Of a stretch of 64,000 nucleotides of DNA, positions 39,901-51,900 are shown in pieces. Numbering within the stretch: the stretch's first letter is position 1; every line of letters starts with the position of its first letter. The stretch lies in contig NC_049979.1 of assembly GCF_000003815.2 (NCBI RefSeq), positions 7,583,105 through 7,647,104 on the forward strand, written 5' to 3'. A program made the position numbers and the translations under genes. A model generated the notes under the pieces. The model worked only from the letters and a program-made list of their open reading frames with translations. It was not told where the DNA came from and made no database searches. This DNA comes from Branchiostoma floridae (lineage: Eukaryota > Chordata > Leptocardii > Amphioxiformes > Branchiostomatidae).

Positions 39901-42900
39901 AAATGGATTCACTTACTAGTAGTATCTAACACAATTTCTGAGGATGATGTGACTTTCCAATCTGATTAGCATAAGGTTGACTGTTATTTTAGGTGCTAGG
40001 CTTATTTGTATGCCAACTCTCCTCTACAATTAGTGCCACAGAAAGTCAATAAACCTTGCTTTCAATTTGGGCAAATAGATAAGATCCCTGCCAGCTATCA
40101 AGATCAACATGCTCTGCTGTGAATGATAGACTATACCATTTTACTGTAAAAACACATACCAATTTTATATTACATGCACATTAGTATCTAGCATATATAG
40201 AAAACAGTTTCATAAAAAAGAAAAGTTCTGGCATGTTCATGTGGGTATAACAGACTGGTCTATGAAACTTTTAGACTAATTGCAGACTTCTCATTTGTTA
40301 CTGAATATGACACTGCTGGACATTTTGCCAAAACGCCATCCTGTGCATCTGATTTCTGGTCAGATCACAGATCAGATATGTTTGGGAAGCTGATGAATTA
40401 ATAATACACAGACGTGATTTACTGGTATACTAATCAATCTTGGGACATGTCTCAAACCAATCACTATAACATTACTGACACATAGTACATCACCAGGGCT
40501 CGAAATACTTTTTTCTGCATACCTGCACTGGTGCAGGTAACATTGAAAATTACCTGCACCAGACAAAGTTTACCTGCACCACTCTGAATATAGGCTGCAC
40601 CACTCTGAATATAGGAGGTATGGGTCGTACTAAAATTGTTCAGGAACCATTTTTTCTTTTACACTTTATAGGTGGTAACAGTCAATGCAGCTAATAACAA
40701 TAAAACCCAGTACATGGACCAGTACAGCTTAGGTGCAGGTAGATACCAGAAATACCTGCACAGCTCCAATTTTACCTGCACTAACCTGCATATGCAGGAA
40801 GTATTTTGAGACCTGATCACCAATCATCAAAGCACAGACAGAGACTCAAAAACAACCTGCTTCCAGATCTTAATCCTTAGGGGTCAATCAAGAAGTCACT
40901 ACGCTTGTCCATATAAGGCCATTCTGCCAGCAATGAGATGAGAATGCTAAAACAAAATGAAGTTTGTGTCTGACAAGAAATGATGTTTGATTAGAAGTAT
41001 GTGCGCATTAGGTCAATATGGAGACTGTAGTGTATACCAGTGTATAGTACAGGCCTATACTGGAAATGCCTAAAATTGAACAATTATGAGTACATATGAT
41101 AAAAAGAAAGGTCTCATACATCACTATATCACATGTAGAAGTAAATCTTTCATCTAGTCCAATTAAGACAAAATTGAACAGAAACAGCCATCATACATTC
41201 TCTCCACCCACTTGTTAATTTGTCTTTGTAACTCGATCAATAAGACGGCAATTTGTGCCGGGTGCAAGTTGTCCTCTCCTCTCATTAATCAACTTAATGA
41301 GTCATGTTGATACAAAATGTATATTGTACAACTGAAAAGTGGGGTGATCGCCTAAATCTGCCATTTCCGTTGTGTTTCTTCACACCGTACTGTTGAAAGC
41401 TGACGAAATCAACAAAAAAGTAGAATGACTGGAATTGCATGTGTTTAGGTAACTCTTGTGTGCAGCATGCTTGTCACACACATTTGTTTACACTATATGT
41501 TAACAATCAAGTCCAACTCTGGCACATGTAATGAATAGTTGTCTCTGCAGAATGATTATAATGAAGATGTGTCAAAGTGGCTATAAGGAAACCAGTCATC
41601 CATGATAAATGATTGTTCAAGGAAGTTCCTTGTAATGTTAAAAGTGGCCTTAATGTTATGAGCATTGTGTTATATGGTGCAAGTTCATGTTCACTGAGAG
41701 GATGAAAACATAAACTGTATCATGAAATGTTTGCTGTATAAATGCCATTATTGCTTTCTTGAGTCTGTGGTCTTTTCCACTTTTGCCTTGAAAAACTTAT
41801 TAACCTACATATAGCTGCTGATGTCCTAAATTACCATACGCTGTCAGGGCTCAAAATACTTTTTTCTGCATACCTACACTGGTGCAAGTAACATTGAAAG
41901 TTACCTGCACCAGACAAATTTTACCTGCACCACTCTGAATTTAGGAAGTATGGATCGTACTAAAATTGTTCAGGAACCATTGCTATTTTTTCTTTTATAT
42001 TTTATAGGTGGAAACAGTCAATGCAGCTAATAAAAACCCATATACACCTGCAACATAAGACATATAATATATAAAACCCAGCACATGGACCAGTGCAGGT
42101 TAGGTGCAGGTAGACATCAGAAATACCTGCACAGCTCCAATTTTACCTGCACTAACCTGCATATGCAGGTGGTATTTCGAGCCCTGGCTGTGTAATGGCC
42201 ATCTACCTTGTCTACAACAGATCTATAAAAAAAAGAAAAATAAAGCTCAACATATGAAATTTCTTGTGTAGTTGCTGACTTCAAATGAATTTATTCCATT
42301 ACAATATAAAATTTAGACTTACATTTTGGAAACGGTAATAAAACAACAAGAAGAAATGTACACCTTGTCTTGTACATGTAGTAAGACCATATTGTTAGCT
42401 GCCCACCTTATAAGTTATAACAAAAATTGTCACCAGCTACAGCATGTAACTAAAGTAATGGCACCATGTGACAAGGGGGAGATCAGTGAATAGTGCTTGT
42501 TGTGTTCCAGTATAGTCATCAAAATGATTTCTGAAAAAAACACAGTAGAAGCCATTTAATTACACACCCTGTGTGCCAGTGTATTTCGGGCAATAATCCT
42601 GGTGGTGAAATAATGCAAAGTTATCCAGCTGGACCATACCGGTTTGTGATTTTGGTATTCCATGCAATTAATTAACAGAAGTGTGCCTCAACCCGTTGTG
42701 CAATTAACTGGCTTCTACTGTACTCCTGACCAAAAAAAGTAAGACCAGACTTCCAGTTAAGACCTAAACGTTATCTAAATCTAAAAAGAAGCCAGTGATT
42801 TAGACTGTGCAGTTCAGAATGACCTTATTGGGAACAGGCTAAACGAGACGGCGTCATTATTTTGCATTTGTTTGCCCATTTGTCACTGACTCCTTCAATT

Positions 42901-45900
42901 TCCTCCTACATTTTGTTACAAGTTTAAGGCAAGGCAAATCGATGCTGCCTTGCAGAAGTAGATATCTAGCGCGAGTCCAAATCTATTACACCTACATGTG
43001 TACCCAGCCTCTTTTGTACTCTGCTATTTGCAAAGAGGATGAAAAAAAGACAGTATAATAGGTTTGGATACTAGTACCAGCAAAGAGGATGAAAGAGACA
43101 CGGCGGGTATAACATGTTTGGATAGCAGGCTGGTACATATCATTAATTTTGTAGTCTCTAGGTCTGCTGTGTTTGGAACCTAGTCAGTGATACCAGCAGG
43201 CCTGCATGTAGCCCCTGGGGATAGGACCTCACGAATATCTGACATGCAAAGGTCCACTGGAGAAAAGACAGAGCTCATGAACAGACACAATGCAGAATCC
43301 TAGCATGTTCCAGAAACATGGCCATTTTTCAAAACAGATGTATGTCACCACCTTCATCCTTATAACTGTCCTTTCAACTACATCAAGTCTCAATTGCAAT
43401 AAATTCTAACCTGAAACAATGCAATAGGGGGCTACAAATAAGCATTATGATAAGCGAGATTGGTGAAACCTACAGTATCTTGAACAGAATGGAGAATTCC
43501 ATTCCATAACTATATAACTATATAAGATCAGGGTTTCTCAAGAAGTGCAGAAGGCAATACATCATGTGTGTGTTGTGGTGGTGGGGCTTTGGACATTTCT
43601 TTGGAAATATTCCTGTCAACTGTACAAAATGTATATGATTCAGTACACAGTGTTTATCCAGGAAGGAGTCTTGTACATTACTGGGTTATGTAAGATGAGC
43701 TGTGACCTCTTACCTCAAAGCCTACTGCTGGATTCAGTAGGAAATGGAAATGGCATAATAAATATCCCAATTATGACATTTATAATGTGCATGCTATATT
43801 ATCTGCCTCTACCGGAAGCACATAAAATTGCAAATACAGTACTCTGTAATCATCCAGTTCTACCAAAAATTGTTCTTGCATTCCCTAATCACTAAGTGAT
43901 AAGTAAGGCTTATTTGCTGCAAAAACTAATAAAGCTTCAACGTGTACAGTAATTCAGAAACGCTAATCAAGTTTTCATCTCCACAAAGAGTGCCAACTCT
44001 CTGAGACTATGAATCTCACGCAATCTCGCCTCAAGAGTTCCGAGAAAAATGATAAGTATGCTGACATAAATCTTCTTCTAACATATTATTGCTGGGCAGG
44101 TGTGCCCGTGTTTTTCATAAAGCACAGGACCAACAGGTTCCGTACTAAAGCCTTGTGTGAGAGAACTGATCCAGATAGATGTGCAGTAGGGGTGCCTGAG
44201 GGGACTTTTACTTTCCTGTTGTTGATAGGCCTTAGCTAATGCACTGGGCCCAGAGTTGTCAAACTTGATTACTAGTGATTTATTGCAGCACAGGCTCCAA
44301 GACTCCAGGGACAAGGAAAGGCACTCCAACAATGCTGTATTTTTAGCCAGCATTATATCCTTACAACGTAAGAAAGGCATTACTCATGCCGAGAAAGATG
44401 GAGGCTCCTACACGAGCCAAAACACCACAGAAGCCCAGGCATGTTTAATGTATAACATTTAAAAAAAATTTAGCTACATGCAAGGGTATGGGCATCACAA
44501 AGCAGGAAGATTGCTGAAAGATTTTAGGAAACAAAGACCTAAAAAAAATAGTGCAAAGTTACAGCTACATGTAAAGCTGCATTATCATGCATGCATGTAA
44601 AGCTGCAGCTTATTGAAGTCAAGTCCTTATTACTTTTCCATCTAGACACTAACCAGACGCATGACGTGGGGCATGACGTGGCAAGTATTTGATCAGGCTT
44701 CTGCTGCTCACCGTTAAGCACAAGGATTGAGTCCAAGAAATTAACTTGGGACAAAAACTAATGCCATGAACACAACAGCAGCTTCCATTTCAGCACCTGG
44801 GACAGACATATGATATGCAATAATATTTGTGTTTCTTAAACATTATAGTGTGCACACGTTGCTTCATACAATGTAACATACATTCGCATAATTCCACCAA
44901 TTCTCAAAAAACATTGTTATATGGCCTTCTCAAGATTGTCTTCAACACCTAAATATCTGAATTGTATTACATTTAGGATATTTAACATTCGGTGTTCAAG
45001 ACAATCTTGGGAAGACCTCTATACTAACCGTTTTTTGAGGTGGCGGTATCATGGCACCAGGTGGAATTATGATAGTTGATGTTGCCTTTGATCAAAGGCA
45101 ATCAAAGTCTCACAATTCGCTTTCGCTGGGACCTCCTCCACGGGCAATTCTCTCCTGTAGACTTGCATGCAGTTGACTATTTTGATTAGAACTTTGAAAT
45201 ACTACCAGTGATAGCTGAAGACAAAAAAAGGTTTTGTAAATTTTCAATAGCATCCAGTTGCTACTACACAGCCACAGCCCACAACAAACTTACATAACAA
45301 TGATAATACCATCTCCCCATATACAACATACAATTTACAGTGCCTACCACAGTCTGTCAAACCACTGGTAAAAGATTTAAGAGAGGGTGTGCACGGAGGA
45401 GTGTTTGGGCCAGTAGGCTCAATGCACATGGAAAACACTGCAATAATGTGTCCACTGACCTAAGATGATCCTTTTCCACTCGAGACTGCAACTTTTACAC
45501 AACATGTGCAAAATATGATATTCATAACTGTATCATGCACTGAAATCTGTTTGTATTATCATCTGAATTTAGTCATATTCATGCAAAAAGTCAAGAAACC
45601 AGCAACTTCGACTCGAGTCCAAAACAATGACAGTGAAGACAATGAAATGTCTTCCACACGGAGTACCTCAACTGCATATTTACCTGTTTGGGCAACCTTC
45701 CCAATCCAATAGCTGACTGAGCAGGTCAATAGCAATAAAGTCCCAAACTACATGAAATATGCACAACCTCCTATTAATGCATGTAACTTCTACGCCCAAT
45801 GCCACCGCGCTATTCTTAAGCCAGTTATCAATTTTCCGGTGCGGTTGGCGCTCGTCCCTTGAATGGCCAGCCTATGAATTCAGGACACTTAAGATGTGAG

Positions 45901-48900
45901 TGACAACAGCAAGATTGGCAGGGCTACAGCCTGATGTAGAATAGGGAGAAGATTTGTAGCACCTTCCAGCCACAGATCACTTCAGTGCAATAAGTCACAC
46001 ATTATCTAATACAACCATGGAACATTTACCAATGCACATGGCCATGCTTCAAGGTAAGTGATTTTCTGGCAAAACGCCATCAGGCAACTGTTTCTCACAG
46101 TACATTGTCAGGAAAATCAAGAATGATATGAGCCCAGCCTGGGTCAGTAAAAAATATGTATGGATGCTGAGCACATAAACTAAAAGTAGAGAAGATATTC
46201 TGGAAGGAAGAGCCATTAAACTTCAGAAAACATACTGTGGGAGTATTTTCTTTTTCAAGCCAATTAAATGCAAGACTTAGCAAAGTATGCAGATTTGTTT
46301 GGGTAAGACGGAAAGCAATTCTAAACTTGTCATAATTTTAGACTTATCATCTAGGCAGAACTGGATCAAAACAAACCGGTATGTGTGCAGCAAGGGAGGA
46401 AAATGCAGCGCAAATATGCCCAGGTTCAATGGGAATATACGGGATAACACTGCTACAAAATGCTATCCAACTTTGAGTTGTTTACACTAAATTACAGCAG
46501 GTGTCAGGAGGAAGTGGCTTGAAGTTGAACTGGTTTGACCAGCTCCCAAAGCCACCTAATCAGCATTACTCTATTCTGGTTTGCCAATGATCAAAATCAA
46601 TGCAATCAACAGGTACCGACATATCATTTTTCAAGTCTTATGAATCTTTTATCAACTATGTATGGGAAGTCGATGTCTTTTGACACTACCATAACTTTAA
46701 CACTGATAACATCTAAGATACTACACTCTTGTGTGAGACCTGACTGCACAACAGAAACTGTCACTATGGTTGCCAACAGCAGTTTGAAAAGTTCATTCCC
46801 TTTTACTTCTTTCTCATTCTGTACATGTACCACGTTTCACATGTACGTTTTCCACATATGAACTTTTGAGAAAATATATTCCTTTTTTGAAGCAGCTAAA
46901 ATTTACCAACACTTTGTACAAGTTCTTATCATTTCACAATGAGGTATTTTCTAAAATGCAGTTTCTGCTTAAATCAATATACATAGCCGTTAGCTAACAT
47001 GTCAGTATGTGGCAAAATGGAAGTCATTAACATTCTGAATGGCCTTTCCATTTACAGAGATCCTCTAGCAGACTGACAGATATATAAGTTTTGCAACACA
47101 TGGCCAACTTACAAAATCAAAGCCTGATCAAAACTCATGTTAGTCGTAGGTGCACTTATGATGCAACTGGAAGAGGTCTTGACATTGTGAAACTAGTACA
47201 TGTGACTAATGAGAGAAGCCTAATAGCAAAATATCTGAGACAATTTCTAACCTTTCATATTGACCTTGAACCTTCAGTGCAGTTGTACACACATTTGATA
47301 TGACAAGTTCTGCTGAGATTTATGACATAACGATCATAAGTGCAATGCCTCGTGTTCTTGTAATGACCCTGTGTAAAGGCTTTGAAAAGTGCATTTCCAT
47401 CCTGGGTCAAGAACAAAGCAGCACATTAAAGCCAATGCTGCCTATAAAACTGCAGTGCTGCCGGTTAATGGGATTGTTGATGTGGAGAGAGGGCACTCAT
47501 GGTACAACACAGGGTCGAGGAGGACACAGAACATGATGCTATGCCATCAGTTCTTCTGCTCACATTGTTTTTATCTAGTTACAGCACCCATTAACCCACC
47601 TTCAATGTCTTTATCTTGGCATGTTTTACTGTCCTGACTGATAGCATAAATCATGATCCCTTTTATTTCGATCTTGAGTTCATTTTTAATGATACAAATG
47701 GTGTCATTAATGGTGAACAGGATTATCTTTTAAGTGCATCTCTTCCACACAAGGTCACTGCAGCTCTTTCGGTGTTTATAAAGATGAATGCGCTTTCAAA
47801 TGTTTTCCATGACTAAGAAAAAGGGCATCTACACTGTGTGCTAGCAAGAATGCTCATGATTTTTATATCAAGACATCAAGAGTGTTTTACTCTTTGTCAA
47901 TGAAAACAATCTGTAATGAAAATTTTTTGCCCAACATACACGACGTGTGAAAACACATCCCTAGCTGCATGTATGCCTGATCAATATGTCGATATCATAA
48001 ATGGAAACCATGGGAAAATTTATGGTACAATGCTGCGCAAAATGTCCTCAAGCATTTTCTGTTGGCTAGATGACTATCAAAGAGTCTGCATGATACAGAG
48101 GGACAAACAGCATTAGTGGTGCATGAAATATGTGTTTACAGCACTTTTGTATAGATTTTTGAAACTTTTGCCATCAGGGAAGATTCTCCAATCCCCAGAA
48201 ATTGCTTTACAGGACACAGGGACACTATACTGACAAATGATAACAATCATTTGCAAGACACCTCATTCATTTCCAAAAAGCTGTTCGTCGACTACCAAAC
48301 AGCAAAGTACCTTGCACTTCACACATATAAACAAAATGTTCGATTTACATGTAAAAGTTCCTTTCAGACACTGCAAAGTCCATTTTAAGCTCTAGAACTA
48401 CATGTATCTTAGCCTGATTAAATCTCGCTTATAGCAGCCCGCCAAACATCTGCGGGGAGGGGCCAGTTACAGCCCTGGACAGCAGAGTTTGTGTTACACA
48501 GACTACATTTACAGTGAAACTTGTATAAGCGACCACGTCCGTAAGACGACCATCGGCCTATAACGACCGATTTTGGCAGGTCCCGATTGTATCTCAAACA
48601 AGAAAAAGCTGTGGAAATGACTCTGACCTTGAGCCAACAAACAGCACATCGAACAAAATGAAAGTGTGATGAACTGATCGTAAAACACACCATCAGGTTC
48701 CTAAGTGCAGAAACTTGGGTAACATTTATGATCTAATCAATGTTTAGTGAAACATCTTGCTGACTGAACAACCTCAACTAAAATCTATAACAACCTATTG
48801 TACTGCATGTAATTCAGGAATCCTTACATAATCGAAATACCATGTAACTCTTTACTGTGGCTTCTACCGAGTGATAATACGCAATGAAAAAAAAAGCACA

Positions 48901-51900
48901 AAATCATAATCAAAATCATATTCTAAGAGTGCCAAAGACTGTTAAATCTTGGCACTTTTCATAGGTGCAAGTATCACGACTTAAGTCATAGTGTCATAAC
49001 AGATCTGCGGTTGCATTTATCTTGATGAAAGATCAGCAATCAGGAGTCTTTCCCATCCATCAAGACTGTAATTAAGGCTAATACCTTGACAGCAATGAAG
49101 ATCTATCTCTCAAGCAACAAGTTAAAGCAGATCATGTAGACGGTATACACTATAAAACACACTGTTACACAACGTAATTACAATCAAGTTAATTGTAAAT
49201 TTCTTAAATTTCCAAAAAAATAGATCATAGATGATAATTAATCATGAAATAAATTCATACATATTCAACTAGATTGCCAGTTTAAAGTAAGACAACTTGA
49301 ACTGTGCACATAAGAAAATGTTCCCAAGAAAAATGGATGAGAGCACAAGCCACACTAGCATGCCATACATGTGCATGTACCTGGCCTAGACAAAAAGACT
49401 GATGCTAGTACATGCATGTATGAGAGAGTAAAAAGTACTGGTGTCAGTATTGGAGATCCTGTGTTGATGTAATGGAGGCGGAAAGTGTTAATGTGGTGAA
49501 TTGAGAAGAAGTGCTGCAGATGACCTAGATTGATTTGCACAACAGAATAGATCAATCTCATTAACTCTAGCAATCATTGGACTCATTAATCCCCTTCAAT
49601 CCTTCATCTCAATGTAACAAAGGTAATGAAATAAACCTATTACCAGAAAGGAAAATGTTGATCAAAACCCCTTTGGCCTTTAGAGCTGCCTTGAAACATT
49701 CTCCACATGACTTACATGTCTGTCAGACTCAGAACTGTCATTTGGCTCCCGACTCTTGATTAAAAACGAAAATGAGCACTCTTTTGAAAATCGCTGATTA
49801 TGTCTATTTCAAGTCGAAAAAGGGTCGGCAATTGGTTGGTGATCAGTCAGGAGTGGTTCGGCAGTCTGCGGCTAGAGGTCGGGATGGTTGGTGATAGGTT
49901 AGTTAGCATTTGGGACACAGTCGGGAGTAAGTCATTTACTGGTCGGGAGGTGTTCGGGACATGATCGGAGCTAAAAAATAGGCGTGGCCTAAACTGACAT
50001 ACAGTTCATGACAAATGCAACATGAACTGTGTCTAATGTTTCGATATCTTCATTGTCCTTACTGTGCTATATCTAAAATAATACATTTCTACTCTACTAT
50101 TTTTTACCAGATTTCATTTGATAACTTTTTTTTAAATCTTAGTTGTTTGAGTGACTGGAGAGACTAAATACAGTTATGTAAACAAAATGTCATAGTTTCT
50201 TATCAGAGCTGTTCCTGAGACAAAGGAGAGACAAAAATATGAACAAATCTTGTTTTTTTGTGGTACATTCAGCATGAAACTGTTGAATAAACTAGAAGGA
50301 TGAAATGCTGAAAGCGCACCACATCTAAGAGGCTTGCTTTTATCCCCAACCAGCCTTTTGACCATGCTGCACATACAAAAGCTTCCTGTCACTTACTCCA
50401 AGACTGGCCATCTGTTATGTCTAAAGCCTTGTCCAATATATGTGGTAATTATTCTGCTATGAGATGTGGTCCCAATTACTGTGAGACAGAAATACAATGT
50501 AAAAACTATTGAAAACTAATTGGAGCACCACCTTAGATCAATGCGGTTGTTAAGAGTCCATATTCATCAAAGTTTTCGTGGCATTTGCAATGGTATTTTC
50601 AGTTCTCAGGAGAACGCTACTCCCCAAAACAGCATTCATCTTGATCATAGCAATTTCCGACTTAAGCATAACTTTCCCTTCATCTTAATTTTCAACACTT
50701 CGGATTGCGAGAACACCAACATGTACAAATCTACCACATTTTGTAACATTCAAGAGAATTCCCAGCAAATACCAAGGAAAGATAACAACTCCTATGAAGT
50801 GCCACACTCTGGCAGACAACAAAGTACTGTAGAATCAAACCTAGATGCTATTACTCCACACTTGATAAAGCTGCAGACAAAATGGAGACAGTCCCAAGAA
50901 TTGGCCCATGTTCAAAAAGCTCGTAGCACTTAAGTGATGAAAAGTTGCTGGACATTCCGGAGTCTAGACATGCAGAGGGAACAAACGAATACTTCAGGTA
51001 ACTTACTGCACATCATGATAAAAGGGCCTTTACACTGATTGATGAGTGCAGTGTTATCAGGAACTTGAAATAGAGGAAGGTTTCATCAAACATTAGGGCC
51101 TGTTCTTTAGCAGGAACTAATCAAGTTTACATGTGGTGGCTGCTTTCCATTGACACCAGTTGAACACACTACCCCATGACTTTCAGCACCATGGAAAGAT
51201 ACTGAGCCAAATGTCGATGAAGGTTTCACATCCAGTAAATAAGATGCCAAAAAGCAATTACTCAAGCAATTGGATATGGTTTCAGTAACAGTCAGATGTT
51301 TCAGATAGCATCAACTATCTTCCATCAGTGGCACTAAAGAGATCTGGTAGAAACTGGTTTTATTTATACCCTAACTATGAATTGATAGGCAAAGAACGGA
51401 GCTGTAGACAATTTTTGGATTGTCCAATAGGACACAGAGGTAAAACAAAGTCAAGACAAAGTTGATGCAAATGAGTCAATTGGCTCATTTTGTTTGAGTT
51501 ACGAGTTAATGTTTTGTAGCGCAAGGGAAATGCTATATCCCAAGTGCCGGAAAGTTTGTTATGTAGCTGTCCTTTCCATACATATGCTGTGACTTAATCC
51601 TGTGTTCACCTTACACTGCAAGAGCCACCATTGCAGGCTTGAAGATATATTAACCATTATCACACCAATGAATCCTATGTTACACTAAGTCTTGTACAAT
51701 GGAAACAATGCAGTACCAGGGGGAAAGCCAACAAGAATCTTACAGTTGACAAATACAAGAACACCATGACTATAATATCCACTTTTCCTCTCTGAAGAGC
51801 ACCTACTGAAAGAAAAGGGCATGTGCACTGCTGGAGATAGCACAGCCCTACAGGACACCAGGCAGAGCAGTTATTGATGGAACTGACTCCAACTTATCTA

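Noticed and set aside
50520-50933. 137-codon plus ORF as a gene
   Set aside because: Composition is like the surrounding non-coding DNA and no domain is visible.
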